DNA from: Patescibacteria group bacterium
Lineage (GTDB): Bacteria; Patescibacteriota; Minisyncoccia; GCA-002772825
Reading direction: 5' to 3'
Length of the DNA stretch: 52,809 nt
Assembly (NCBI GenBank): GCA_024654625.1
Contig: JANLHB010000024.1
Coordinates: 1 to 52,809 of the forward strand
The stretch's first letter is position 1; the number at the start of each line of letters is the position of its first letter. The notes beneath the pieces are model-generated. The model was not told the DNA's origin. It searched no databases and was given only the letters and a program-made list of their open reading frames with translations. Position numbers and translations under genes: made by a program. This document shows, in pieces, positions 14,668-23,308 of this stretch.

Positions 14668-15126
14668 TTACATTTTAATTTCCCTGGTATTCTCATCAAT
14701 AAATTTAAAAAATATTTTTTGAGTATCTTTCGGCAATATCTCCTCCACCTTATCCGCCCATTCCACTAGGATTATATTTTTCGGATTATCTATTATCTCT
14801 TTCCAACCCAAATGAATAATCTCTCGGTTATCCTCAATTCTATAAGCGTCAATGTGGATAAGATGTTCAAATTGTTTTCTACGGACGTCGCACTTCCGTA
14901 GTTTGGGAATTTTATAAATCTTCTCTATTACAAAAGTGGGGCTGGAAACTTTCTCCTTCACCCCAAGAGTCTCGGCAAAAGCCTGAGTAAAGGTTGTCTT
15001 ACCGGCACCCAAGTCACCTATAAGTCCAATCACTTTTGCCTTATCGCCGGACTCTTTCATAATCTCTTTTGCCAAGTCACTAGCAAGCGATTGCGTCTCC
15101 TTAAGATTAGTTGTTATTTTTTTCAT
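14668..15126 (-). CDS. tsaE: tRNA threonylcarbamoyladenosine ATPase TsaE
   Basis: A 152-residue P-loop ATPase that works with TsaB and TsaD to make t6A at position 37 of ANN-decoding tRNAs. Walker A is GDLGAGKTTF (about residues 36-45), with SPTFVIEKIY, HLIHIDAYRIE and ILVEWADK matching the family. An extra basic stretch at about residues 76-84 (LRKCDVRRK) is encoded by a palindromic repeat (14879-14901) whose relative is intergenic at 20905-20929. TAAAAT lies 7 nt before the ATG, though AGAGGAA could also serve as a ribosome site. tsaB and tsaD are not in this window. Confidence 0.92.
   Translation of the reverse strand: MKKITTNLKETQSLASDLAKEIMKESGDKAKVIGLIGDLGAGKTTFTQAFAETLGVKEKVSSPTFVIEKIYKIPKLRKCDVRRKQFEHLIHIDAYRIEDNREIIHLGWKEIIDNPKNIILVEWADKVEEILPKDTQKIFFKFIDENTREIKM
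14879..14901. repeat. Palindromic element family C, inside tsaE
   Basis: CTACGGA and TCCGTAG flank CGTCGCACT. Related to ACTACGGAC/GTCCGTAGT with loop GTCGCAT at 20905-20929. It is in frame and adds about 9 residues between two conserved blocks of TsaE. Confidence 0.7.
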
Positions 15127-15230
15127 TTCCTCTATTTTAACATTTTAGACGAGAAAAATCTCTCTGACTAACACTCACTCTCTCCACTGTCAACCTTGTT
15201 TAGCTACCGATAAAATGATACGAATAAAGA

Positions 15231-15800
15231 ATGAAAAAGAAAGATGAAAATAAACTGACCATCAAAATTCCGAAAAAAATGCATGAAATCTCAGAACTTT
15301 CTTATGATGAAAATGACGATAATTTTTCTATAACCATAGTCTCTAAAAAAAATAAAATTAATCCGAGCGATCTAATCTTTAACGCGCCAATTGCCCTTCT
15401 GACCCAAAATAAAGAAAGAAGCAATCAGTTTGCCCAAGTCTTAGGCCGAGCGCTTGCAAGAACAAGAGAAAATAAATTATTTTTAAGCTCTTGGTCTTTT
15501 GTGTCGCTTGAAGATATTAGAAAATCTAAAGCAGAATCAAAATCAGCCAATTTTTTCAATCATATATTGGAAGAAATCATAAGAAATATCCCTCCTCAAC
15601 CTATTGCTATAATATTCTGGCAAGATAAAAATGGCATATGGTGCATCATAAAACCAAACAGCCGAGATGATATATTTGAAAAAATGAAAGAAAAATCAAA
15701 TTTTTCTTCTAAAGACAATTATTTAATCGCCGGACCTTATACAAATTTCTCTGAAGCGGAGCTGGAGATAAGAAAGGCTATAAAAGAAGTAATCCAATAA
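15231..15800 (+). CDS. Hypothetical protein
   Basis: A 189-residue soluble, lysine-rich protein without signal peptide or membrane helix; I do not recognise the family. Two regions stand out: residues about 60-85, helical with RSNQFAQVLGRALARTRENK, and residues about 120-145, where PIAIIFWQDKNGIWCIIKP looks like paired beta strands. It ends just before a strong terminator, with pilB-like gene next on the same strand but separated by that terminator. Confidence 0.7.
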   Translation: MKKKDENKLTIKIPKKMHEISELSYDENDDNFSITIVSKKNKINPSDLIFNAPIALLTQNKERSNQFAQVLGRALARTRENKLFLSSWSFVSLEDIRKSKAESKSANFFNHILEEIIRNIPPQPIAIIFWQDKNGIWCIIKPNSRDDIFEKMKEKSNFSSKDNYLIAGPYTNFSEAELEIRKAIKEVIQ

Positions 15801-15806
15801 TCCCTT

Positions 15807-15840
15807 AAACGGCTCACTCCTCAAGAGGAGTGAGCCGTTT
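15807..15840. terminator. Strong intrinsic terminator
   Basis: A perfect inverted repeat AAACGGCTCACTCCTC / GAGGAGTGAGCCGTTT (16 bp each side, two bases between) begins 7 nt after the stop codon at 15800. It is followed at once by a family A palindrome. Confidence 0.75.
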
Positions 15841-15843
15841 AGC

Positions 15844-15863
15844 CCTGCCTGCCGGCAGGCAGG
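15844..15863. repeat. Palindromic element family A
   Basis: CCTGCCTGCCGGCAGGCAGG, a perfect 20-bp palindrome in the spacer between the 15231 gene and the pilB-like gene. Relatives are at 2588 and 19717. Confidence 0.8.
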
Positions 15864-15902
15864 CGTTGAAGCAAATCTGTAATTAAGCTATCATATATAA
15901 CA

Positions 15903-17576
15903 ATGACTTTACCCAGTGACGACAACGAAGAAAAACTTAATAAATGGAGGGATAAAGAAGAAGAAGATTTAACCAAACTTTTAGCGGGGAAATATAATCT
16001 CCCTTATCTTGACCTTTCAACCGTAACTATAGACCTTGATTCACTTAAGATTATCCCTGAAAAAGAGTCTCGCGAAGCTAATATGGCCGTATTTCAAAGC
16101 GTAGGTAAAAAGCTCCAAGCGGCCATTCAAAGCCCGAATCCTGACAAAACAAAAGAAATATTAAAAAGCCTTGAAGATAAAGGTTATATCTTGACTGTAT
16201 TTATGGTCTCTAAAAACAGTCTTGAGAAGGCTTGGGGTCGTTATAAAGAAGTGCCGAAATTTACAGAAGTAACAATCGGAGCTATTGATATCTCAGGCAA
16301 TAAGCTTGAAGAATTAATGGAAAAAACCGATAACATAACTTCATTTAAAAAAACTATCATTGAAATAATAGAAACAAAAAAAGCCCATCAAGTTTCTGAA
16401 ATTCTAGAAGTTATATTAGCCGGAGGGATAAAGATAGGAGCCTCTGACGTACACATTGAACCGGAAGAAGAAAATATAAGGTTAAGATTTCGTCTTGATG
16501 GAGTACTCCATGATATCGTGTTCTTTGAACATAAAATATACCAGCTTATTCTCTCAAGAATAAAACTTGTCTCCGGGCTAAAACTCAATATAAAAGACAG
16601 GGCTCAAGACGGCCGATTTTCTATCCATATAAAAGATACTGATATTGAAATAAGAACTTCAACAGTGCCCGGCGCTTATGGCGAATCCGTTGTAATGAGA
16701 ATATTAAATCCTGATTCTATCAGCGTAACTTTTGAAGAGCTTGGCATAGAAAAAAGGCTCTTTGAAATACTTTCCAAAGAAATTAAAAAGCCAAACGGCA
16801 TGATATTAACGACCGGACCGACAGGGTCAGGAAAAACGACCACGCTCTATGCTGTTTTAAAAAAGATTAAAACCCCCGAGATAAAAATAATCACACTTGA
16901 AGACCCTATTGAATACCACCTCCCGGGTATAACCCAAACTCAAACTGACGCAAAAAAAGGGTACGACTTCGCAAACGGACTAAGAGCAATCTTAAGACAA
17001 GACCCTGATGTGATAATGGTCGGTGAAATAAGAGACTTGGAGACGGCAAAAATCGCGATAAATGCGGCGCTTACTGGACACCTCGTCCTTTCAACCCTCC
17101 ACACTAATAACGCCGCCGGCACAATACCGCGACTTATAGATCTTGGCGTAAATCCGAACACTATCGCTCCTGCCTTGAACGCTTCTCTTGCGCAAAGACT
17201 AGTCAGGAAACTTTGTGATTCTTGCAAAATGAAAACCGTTCCTACTAAAGAAGAAATGTCCTTAATATTGAAAATTATTGAATCTTTACCGGAAAGCACG
17301 GAAGAACCAAACATGGAAAATATAGAAATTTATAAAGCGGGAAACTGCGATAAATGCAGTAATACCGGATATAAAGGGAGAATCGGCATCTTTGAGGCTA
17401 TACTGGTAGACGATGATGTAGAGAGGCTTATTTTAAAAAATCCAACCGAATCGGACATAAGAGAAGAAACTAAAAAACAAAAAATAATGACGATGTCTCA
17501 AGATGGAATACTTAAAGTCCTAAACGGAGAGACATCGCTTGATGAACTTGGCAGAGTTATTGAGCTTGAATATTAA
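15903..17576 (+). CDS. pilB: Type IV pilus / type II secretion assembly ATPase
   Basis: A 557-residue GspE/PilB-type hexameric ATPase that powers extension of a pilus or pseudopilus at the cytoplasmic membrane. The N-terminal domain (about residues 1-130) is followed by the ATPase core: VLAGGIKIGASDVHIEP, Walker A GPTGSGKTTTLY, the Asp box DPIEYHLPG, Walker B DVIMVGEIRD, the His box GHLVLSTLHTNNA, and a zinc site (CDSC ... CDKCSNTG). Length is normal. A prepilin gene follows 360 bp downstream. PilC, PilT and the prepilin peptidase are not in this window. The start has TATCAT 8 nt upstream and no SD. Confidence 0.92.
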   Translation: MTLPSDDNEEKLNKWRDKEEEDLTKLLAGKYNLPYLDLSTVTIDLDSLKIIPEKESREANMAVFQSVGKKLQAAIQSPNPDKTKEILKSLEDKGYILTVFMVSKNSLEKAWGRYKEVPKFTEVTIGAIDISGNKLEELMEKTDNITSFKKTIIEIIETKKAHQVSEILEVILAGGIKIGASDVHIEPEEENIRLRFRLDGVLHDIVFFEHKIYQLILSRIKLVSGLKLNIKDRAQDGRFSIHIKDTDIEIRTSTVPGAYGESVVMRILNPDSISVTFEELGIEKRLFEILSKEIKKPNGMILTTGPTGSGKTTTLYAVLKKIKTPEIKIITLEDPIEYHLPGITQTQTDAKKGYDFANGLRAILRQDPDVIMVGEIRDLETAKIAINAALTGHLVLSTLHTNNAAGTIPRLIDLGVNPNTIAPALNASLAQRLVRKLCDSCKMKTVPTKEEMSLILKIIESLPESTEEPNMENIEIYKAGNCDKCSNTGYKGRIGIFEAILVDDDVERLILKNPTESDIREETKKQKIMTMSQDGILKVLNGETSLDELGRVIELEY

Positions 17577-17624
17577 TGCGGAGTTACCCCGCCAAGAAAC
17601 GGTAAACCCCGCCTTGGCGAGGTA

Positions 17625-17798
17625 AATAAGAAACCACTTAAATTTTCAGGCTGGAACTTCCAACATTCGTCAAAAGTTTAGGTTTTATTTTTAGTAATCC
17701 CCCAGCTTGCCCCGCCAAGGCGGGGAGCCAAAGTACCCTTTAAACAAAACCCGATAAAGCGCAAAGCTTTTGCCTGAAAATTTAAGTGGTTTCTTATT
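17625..17798. repeat. 174-bp element with 27-bp inverted ends
   Basis: TAAGAAACCACTTAAATTTT... at 17625-17651 is the exact reverse complement of 17772-17798. The interior contains more hairpins: TGGAA/TTCCA, CCCCGCC/GGCGGGG near 17716-17731, and AAAGC/GCTTT near 17757-17770. No ORF is present. It could be a MITE-like insertion or a structured RNA of about 170 nt. The whole spacer 17577-17939 has no gene; CCCCGCC repeats also lie just outside the left end (17586-17622). Confidence 0.7.
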
Positions 17799-17939
17799 CA
17801 GTTCTCAATATTAAAGCTTAATCGCCAATAAAGGAAATTAAACATTGAATTATATTATATATCAGCAAAATATGGTAAAATACAATTAACCCCGATAAAA
17901 TTCATGAACCTATATATAACCTAGCACATAACTATTATT

Positions 17940-18500
17940 ATGTCAAGTAAGCAAAATGTACACCAAACTAATAAAAATACTGCCGAAAGAGGCTTTACTC
18001 TTATAGAATTATTGGCAGTAATTGCCATTATAGGAATATTAAGCTCTGCTATCTTTGCTTTCACTCTTAGCGCCAGAAGAAGCGCCAGCGATGCTAATGA
18101 AATAAGGGTTATACAAGAAGTTACGAAAGCGTTAGAACTATACTATCAAGACTATAGCACATACGACACGCTTCCCGTTGCGCCTAATTGCAATTCTGAA
18201 AGATGCGTTGATTGCTCCGAAAGCGATCCTTCAAATTTTTTCAATGAACTGCAAAACAAAGGATACTTTACTCAACAGCAGATTATGTATATATTTGGAG
18301 AATCGCCGTCAAACCCTAATAAAAAAGCGTGCTATATTTATAGCCCGGATGGGCAAAAATATAAAATCATGTCAATATTGTATGATTCTGGAAAAATGCA
18401 AAAAGACGGCGGGCTATCCAACAATAGATATGAAACAGGCAATGATTTAAGTTTTACAAACTGGGGGTTAACTTCCAGTTATGATGATTTATTTGAATAA
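17940..18500 (+). CDS. Type IV prepilin-like protein
   Basis: A 186-residue pilin subunit precursor. The leader of about 18 residues ends in ERG, and the processed N-terminus would be FTLIELLAVIAIIGILSSAI, the standard methylated hydrophobic helix with the glutamate at +5. The C-terminal globular domain carries five cysteines, three of them in NCNSERCVDC, and may be disulfide-bonded. It is probably assembled by the upstream ATPase. No prepilin peptidase gene is in the window. Confidence 0.88.
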   Translation: MSSKQNVHQTNKNTAERGFTLIELLAVIAIIGILSSAIFAFTLSARRSASDANEIRVIQEVTKALELYYQDYSTYDTLPVAPNCNSERCVDCSESDPSNFFNELQNKGYFTQQQIMYIFGESPSNPNKKACYIYSPDGQKYKIMSILYDSGKMQKDGGLSNNRYETGNDLSFTNWGLTSSYDDLFE

Positions 18501-18548
18501 TTGATATAATAACTTTTTATACCAAACTATTAATGCAACAACTCACGT

Positions 18549-19562
18549 ATGTCAAATCAAGAAGAAAGACAAATAAATAACGATAAATTTCTTGACGCAA
18601 CATTAAGGCCTCAGAAGTGGCATGATTATATAGGACAAGAAAGAATAAAAAATAATCTTAAAATACTTATCACGGCCGCCAAAGAAAGGAATCATCCGCC
18701 GGAACATTTGCTTTTCTATGGTCCTGCCGGGCTAGGCAAAACAACTATCGCTAATTTAGTAGCCAAAGAGCTGGAAGCGCAAATCAAGATAACTTCCGGA
18801 CCTGCCATTGAGAGGGTTGGTGATCTGGCATCAATACTCACAAACCTTTCCCCCGGGGATGTTCTCTTCATAGACGAGGTACATCGCTTGAATAAACTTA
18901 TTGAAGAAGTGCTCTACTCTGCGATGGAAAACGGCTCGCTTGATATAATAATAGGCAAAGGGCCATCGGCTCGCACAATCCAACTGGAGCTCCCTCCTTT
19001 CACCCTTATTGCCGCTACCACAAGGATAGCGCTCCTCTCTTCTCCTCTTCGCTCAAGATTCTCCGGTGGAACATTCCGTCTTGATTTTTATTCTACTGAT
19101 GAAATTAAAAAAATTATCCAACGCTCAGCCAAGATCCTTGATGTAGAGATAGAAGATGAAGCGGCTATTGAGATAGCAAAAAGAAGCAGATCTACCCCCA
19201 GGGCAGCTAATCATTTCCTAAAACGATGCCGGGACTTCGCTCAAGTAAATAGAAAATCTCTAAATATGGAATGTGTAAAAGAAGCATTATCACTTCTTGA
19301 AATAGATGATGTCGGGTTATCACAAGCAGACAGGGAGCTCCTTGAGACAATCATCACCAAATTCGCCGGAGGGCCCGTGGGGCTTAACACAATTGCGAGC
19401 GCCATATCAGAAGAAGAAGCGACAATTGAAGATGTATATGAGCCATATCTTATACAGCTCGGCTTCTTAGAGCGAACATCAAGAGGAAGAGTAGCGACGC
19501 CTCATGCATATCTGCATTTAGGGATAAAACTACCGGAAGATGAACAACAGAAATTATTGTGA
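18549..19562 (+). CDS. ruvB: Holliday junction helicase RuvB
   Basis: A 337-residue AAA+ motor that drives branch migration with RuvA. Walker A is [10 protein letters not shown], Walker B FIDEVHRL, the sensor-1 region [18 protein letters not shown], and the C-terminal winged helix ends in [14 protein letters not shown]. The length matches the family. It stands alone after the prepilin, ending with a TGA stop, which shows TGA is not reassigned here. Confidence 0.96.
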   Translation: MSNQEERQINNDKFLDATLRPQKWHDYIGQERIKNNLKILITAAKERNHPPEHLLFYGPAGLGKTTIANLVAKELEAQIKITSGPAIERVGDLASILTNLSPGDVLFIDEVHRLNKLIEEVLYSAMENGSLDIIIGKGPSARTIQLELPPFTLIAATTRIALLSSPLRSRFSGGTFRLDFYSTDEIKKIIQRSAKILDVEIEDEAAIEIAKRSRSTPRAANHFLKRCRDFAQVNRKSLNMECVKEALSLLEIDDVGLSQADRELLETIITKFAGGPVGLNTIASAISEEEATIEDVYEPYLIQLGFLERTSRGRVATPHAYLHLGIKLPEDEQQKLL

Positions 19563-19698
19563 TAATTGGCAATTTAATGCAAAATGTAAATATCAAATTG
19601 CAAAATGACAAAGTAAAGTTTAAAATAGTTTACCAGGGGTAAATTATTAAATTTTGCGTTTTGATTTTTAAATTTTAATTTTAGCGAATAATAGAGCC

Positions 19699-19736
19699 GT
19701 CCGCCTAAGGCGGATACCTGCCTACCGGCAGGCAGG
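19699..19736. repeat. Tandem palindromes (family B-like plus family A)
   Basis: GTCCGCCTAAGGCGGAT (19699-19715) is followed directly by CCTGCCTACCGGCAGGCAGG (19717-19736), both near-perfect palindromes, in the spacer between ruvB and yebC. The rest of 19563-19760 is AT-rich with no gene. Confidence 0.75.
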
Positions 19737-19760
19737 CTCAATTTTGTAAATAAAATTGGT

Positions 19761-20291
19761 ATGTCAGGACATAATAAATGGTCAAAAATAAAAAATAAAA
19801 AAGCGGTTACAGACGCGCAAAAAAGCAAAGTCTTTTCGAAGTTTTCCCAATTAATAACTATTGAGTCCAAGAAAGCGAAAGGCGATGAAAATTCTCCATC
19901 GCTCCGCGCCGTAGTAGAAAGAGCGAAGAAAGAAAATATGCCAATAACAAATATAGAAAAAGCTATCAAAAAGGGAGCTGGTGCTGATGCCGGCAACCTT
20001 GAGGAAGTGCTGTATGAAGCTTACGGTCCAGGAGGAGTAGCCCTTATCATAGAGGGGATCACTGACAATAAGAACCGCTCGGCGGCAGAGATAAAACATA
20101 TTCTATCCAAGAACGGACTTTCACTTGCCGGACAAGGGAGTGCCACTTGGGCCTTTGAGAAGACTCACGAAGGCTGGGAACCAAAGCAAATAACGCCTAT
20201 AGGAGAAGAAGACGGGGCCAAACTTGAAAAACTAATTGAAGAACTGGAAGACAATGACTCAGTGCAAAACGTCTATACCAACGCCGAGTAA
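19761..20291 (+). CDS. yebC: YebC/TACO1-family protein, shortened
   Basis: A 176-residue member of the YebC family, whose members act as translation factors at proline stretches or as transcription regulators. The start SGHNKWSKIKNKK and the segment YEAYGPGGVALIIEGITDNKNRS are typical. The usual length is about 240: here WAFEK is followed within 30 residues by LIEELEDNDSVQNVYTNAE, so roughly 60 residues of the third domain are missing while its last helix is kept. The frame is clean, so this is a stable short form and not a frameshift. Confidence 0.9.
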   Translation: MSGHNKWSKIKNKKAVTDAQKSKVFSKFSQLITIESKKAKGDENSPSLRAVVERAKKENMPITNIEKAIKKGAGADAGNLEEVLYEAYGPGGVALIIEGITDNKNRSAAEIKHILSKNGLSLAGQGSATWAFEKTHEGWEPKQITPIGEEDGAKLEKLIEELEDNDSVQNVYTNAE

Positions 20292-20324
20292 AAAGGATAG
20301 GGTAGTAAAAACGGAATACAAAAA

Positions 20325-20357
20325 AACGGGTGTGGTAGAATTTCTACCACACCCGTT
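20325..20357. terminator. Bidirectional terminator
   Basis: AACGGGTGTGGTAGAA pairs with TTTCTACCACACCCGTT. It lies between the converging yebC (ends 20291) and the 78-residue gene (ends 20379) and has A and T runs suited to both directions. Confidence 0.75.
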
Positions 20358-20378
20358 GTTGTTTACAACCTTTCTTTT

Positions 20379-20615
20379 TCAGAATCCCATCTTAAGATCA
20401 ATCCAGATTATTAATCTAACGACAATAAACATAGACACGAAAACTTCAGCCGAGACGAAGAGTGCGCTCTCCAGCGCCACCTTACTGTCATTGGAGAGCA
20501 AAAGAACCAGGTAGTAGAAGATGAAGAAAATACCGCTTACCCAAGCTCCGCACATCGTAGCTCTAGCCCAGTCGCAACGCTCATAAGCTCTCTCTTTCAT
20601 AACATCTTCTTCCAT
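20379..20615 (-). CDS. Small two-helix membrane protein
   Basis: A 78-residue protein with a charged N-terminus and two membrane helices (about residues 22-41, GAWVSGIFFIFYYLVLLL, and 50-70, ALFVSAEVFVSMFIVVRLII). I do not recognise it. A strong Shine-Dalgarno AAAGGAGG lies before the ATG, and the base composition is more GC-rich than the neighbours. These traits are shared with the genes at 4266, 48918 and 49198 and mark it as accessory. Confidence 0.7.
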   Translation of the reverse strand: MEEDVMKERAYERCDWARATMCGAWVSGIFFIFYYLVLLLSNDSKVALESALFVSAEVFVSMFIVVRLIIWIDLKMGF

Positions 20616-20728
20616 AGCCCGCCTCCTTTATTTAAATTTTCTATTTTTAATTTAAAACTTATTACCAGTTTTAAAGACGATATTAATCTAATTTAGAGTC
20701 TAATATTTTTCTTACCAAAAATCAACGG

Positions 20729-20854
20729 TTATCTACTTTTGACAAAACGACACTCGCACTTCGGACATTGCGTCGTGAAATCATTGGGGTCATTATTGAA
20801 CCCCGCGATGATCTCCGCCGGCGTCATTTTCTTATCGCACTGCGTTATTTTTCA
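20729..20854 (-). pseudogene. Zinc-ribbon gene remnant or 32-residue protein
   Basis: A minus-strand frame open from the TGA at 20852-20854 to the stop at 20729 reads KITQCDKK then, from the only ATG (20827), 32 residues beginning MTPAEIIAGFNNDPNDFTTQ and ending with CPKCECRFVKSR. The cysteine upstream of the ATG and the CPKC pair would together make a treble-clef or zinc ribbon, so the frame looks like a small zinc protein whose start codon has been lost, or one that starts at a non-ATG codon. No SD is seen. The remaining spacer 20616-20930 has no other gene. Confidence 0.4.
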
Positions 20855-20904
20855 TATTTTTATAATATCAAATTAGCTTAAATTTTATAATCCTCAGTCA
20901 TGAG

Positions 20905-20929
20905 ACTACGGACGTCGCATGTCCGTAGT
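20905..20929. repeat. Palindromic element family C
   Basis: ACTACGGAC and GTCCGTAGT around the loop GTCGCAT, just before the stop codon side of the MYG1-family gene (20931), so it is placed to act as its terminator. Its relative lies inside tsaE. Confidence 0.7.
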
Positions 20930-20930
20930 T

Positions 20931-21830
20931 TTACTTCATGGCAAGTTTTGCAAATTTGATGGCCCCTTCTTTTGAGCCAGATACGCACATGAAGCCGCCT
21001 CGGTGGCAGAAGATAGCGTCGGGCACACCTGTCGCCTCTGCCAACTCTTCACCCCGCAAACCTCTCCACTTATCGGGAATGGGTTTCCTTGTCTCAAATG
21101 TCTTCTTGTCTTTGTTTATGGCCACCACTTGCCAATTTGAAACATCACTTCTGTAGAGCACAGCGTATAGAGGTTCCGGGTATTCAAGCAGGACGCGGAC
21201 GACATTCTCTCTGCCGTAATCTCCGTCCTCGTTAAACACGACGAGCTGTTTGTCCTCGGACATATTATAAGCCTCTTTTATTTTAATTTCTGATTCTACT
21301 TGATCTTGAGTTATCTTTATCTCTCTTTCTATTATCTGGCGCGCCAGAGAGACCGCCTCAAGAAACTTCTCATCGAAACTTATATCCTTCTCCTTCAATG
21401 TCGGCCTAAACATATTTACCACGCCGGTAATTGTATAGCCATACACATCAGGGAAAACATATTCTTTCACCAAATCCACGCCGTTATCCTCCGCGTCCAC
21501 TACTTGTGCCAAATTCTCATCTATATGACTAGCCACTTCGGGTGAACCGCATAAACCAGCTCCAAACTTCTTCCAGACTAAGCCGAAAGAAGCGTAAGGG
21601 ATGCCGTTCTCTCTCTCGCCGGCTCCGCCGATCTGATGATGGTCAAATTTATTGTTCCCCTCATCATATTCCCCGCCGATATCAAGTACATAATCCCCGC
21701 TCTTAATAATCTCAAGATCCCTCGTCCTTAACACTTCAAAAGGCTCGTCACCAAGAACAAGCCCAAGAGTCGCCACGGCAAATACATCGTCTGAATGAAA
21801 CTTCCCATTATGAGTAATAATCTTTATCAT
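20931..21830 (-). CDS. MYG1-family (UPF0160) predicted phosphoesterase
   Basis: About 299 residues. The start MIKIITHNGKFHSDDVFAVA and the FDHHQIGGAGER motif match the MYG1 family, related to DHH metal-dependent phosphoesterases and exonucleases; eukaryotic MYG1 is a 3'-5' RNA exonuclease. The C-terminal WRGLRGEEL and CHRGGFMC blocks are also conserved. An upstream ATG (21854) would add eight asparagine-rich residues, and I prefer the internal start that matches the family. It precedes an RNA-repair gene pair on the same strand, which would fit a role in RNA metabolism. Confidence 0.88.
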   Translation of the reverse strand: MIKIITHNGKFHSDDVFAVATLGLVLGDEPFEVLRTRDLEIIKSGDYVLDIGGEYDEGNNKFDHHQIGGAGERENGIPYASFGLVWKKFGAGLCGSPEVASHIDENLAQVVDAEDNGVDLVKEYVFPDVYGYTITGVVNMFRPTLKEKDISFDEKFLEAVSLARQIIEREIKITQDQVESEIKIKEAYNMSEDKQLVVFNEDGDYGRENVVRVLLEYPEPLYAVLYRSDVSNWQVVAINKDKKTFETRKPIPDKWRGLRGEELAEATGVPDAIFCHRGGFMCVSGSKEGAIKFAKLAMK

Positions 21831-21919
21831 AAAATTATTTTTATTATTCATCATTTTCGCTAATTTTTCCAGTTAATTAAAAATCAGTTTATATCTAAAA
21901 AAATAATTTTAAGTTTTTA

Positions 21920-23308
21920 TTATCCCTTCATTACCGCTACAGGGCGAAGTCGAGCAACCTTGCGCGCGATACCGGTGTGATCTACAACGTCCACTACGTC
22001 TTCAATATCTTTGTATGCTTCCGGCGCTTCTTCTGAAAGACCGGAAATAGAACCGGCGCGCACGGCAATACCTTTTGCTTCCAACTTTTCTCTCAGTGCC
22101 GCGCCACGTATCTCATGCTTCGCCTGCGTACGAGACATCATGCGCCCAGCGCCGTGCGCCGTGGTACCGAAACTTTGCTCAAGCGATTCTTTCTGTCCAA
22201 CCATCACAAATGAATGCGTCCCCATGGACCCTGGGATAATCACTGGCTGGCCGGGAAATGCCCGTGTCGCTCCTTTTCGATGCACCAGTAACTTTTTTCC
22301 ATCATACTCTTCCACTTTTGCGATATTATGCGCCACATCATACAACAACTCCAATGCATCCCCTCTTCCTATCGCATAATCCCACGCCTTTCGCACTTCC
22401 CAAGTAATGCGCTGGCGATTCGCCCACGCAAAATTTGCCCCTGCTGCCATCGCCTTGTAATAATCCTGCCCTTCGGGCGACATAAACGGGCACGCGGCAA
22501 GCTGTCTGTCTGGCAATGAAATACCATACTTCGGCATCGCACGAAGCATCACCCGAATATAATCTGTCGCAATCTGATGCCCCAATCCGCGGCTCCCGCA
22601 ATGAATGAGTATGACTATCTGATCTTTAAATAGGCCGAATTCTTTTGCCGTTTTCTCATCATATATTTCATCAACACGATCCACTTCCACGAAATGATTC
22701 CCTGCGCCAATGGTGCCAAGCTGGTCGCGCCCGCGCGCTTTTGCGGTCTTTGACACTTTTGATGCATCAGCCTCTCCCAAGCGTCCGCCCGATTCGCAAT
22801 GCAAAAGATCATCTTTCGCGCCATAACCATCCGCCACCATCTTTTCCGAGCCATAAAGAAGCACCTCATCCAGCTCTTTTTCTGAAAGTATCATCTGCCC
22901 ACCCTTCCCTACGCCCGAAGGCACTTCTTTGTACAAGGCATTTAAAAGCACGGGAATTTTATCTTGTATGTCACCATAGTGAACATCCGTTTTCAAAAGC
23001 CTTACGCCGCAATTAATATCAAACCCGATTCCTCCTGGCGAGATTACGCCATGCTCCGCATCCACTGCCGCCACCCCGCCCACCGCAAACCCATATCCCC
23101 AATGAATATCAGGCATCGCGAGTGAATATTTCTGTATACCGGGAAGAGTTGCCACATTTACCACCTGCTCAAGCGCCTTTTCCTCAAGCAGTTTCCCCAT
23201 CATTTTCTCCGAAATAAATACGCGCGCCGGCACCCGCATATCGTGCCGATAGCTTTTGGGTATCTCCCAAATATAATCGCTAATCTTTACCAAATCTTCT
23301 TTTTTCAT
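21920..23308 (-). CDS. rtcB: RNA-splicing ligase RtcB
   Basis: A 462-residue GTP-dependent ligase that joins 2',3'-cyclic-phosphate (or 3'-phosphate) and 5'-hydroxyl RNA ends. Metal and GMP-binding features are visible: GGIGFDINCGVRLL, GTIGAGNHFVEV, ILIHCGSRGLGHQI and the guanylylated histidine in LLVHRKGATRAFPG, then GTMGTHSFVM. The gene starts inside the last codons of the ThpR-archease gene (4-nt overlap), so the two are translationally coupled. The region is visibly more GC-rich than the core genes around it, which suggests transfer. Confidence 0.96.
   Translation of the reverse strand: MKKEDLVKISDYIWEIPKSYRHDMRVPARVFISEKMMGKLLEEKALEQVVNVATLPGIQKYSLAMPDIHWGYGFAVGGVAAVDAEHGVISPGGIGFDINCGVRLLKTDVHYGDIQDKIPVLLNALYKEVPSGVGKGGQMILSEKELDEVLLYGSEKMVADGYGAKDDLLHCESGGRLGEADASKVSKTAKARGRDQLGTIGAGNHFVEVDRVDEIYDEKTAKEFGLFKDQIVILIHCGSRGLGHQIATDYIRVMLRAMPKYGISLPDRQLAACPFMSPEGQDYYKAMAAGANFAWANRQRITWEVRKAWDYAIGRGDALELLYDVAHNIAKVEEYDGKKLLVHRKGATRAFPGQPVIIPGSMGTHSFVMVGQKESLEQSFGTTAHGAGRMMSRTQAKHEIRGAALREKLEAKGIAVRAGSISGLSEEAPEAYKDIEDVVDVVDHTGIARKVARLRPVAVMKG

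Noticed and set aside
19574-19996. Minus-strand ORF with SLPAGRQ-type segment
   Set aside because: It overlaps yebC antisense and its middle is just translated palindromic repeat DNA.
22011-23016. ORFs on both strands within rtcB
   Set aside because: Rich in His/Pro/Arg, no start signals, and they overlap a fully conserved rtcB.
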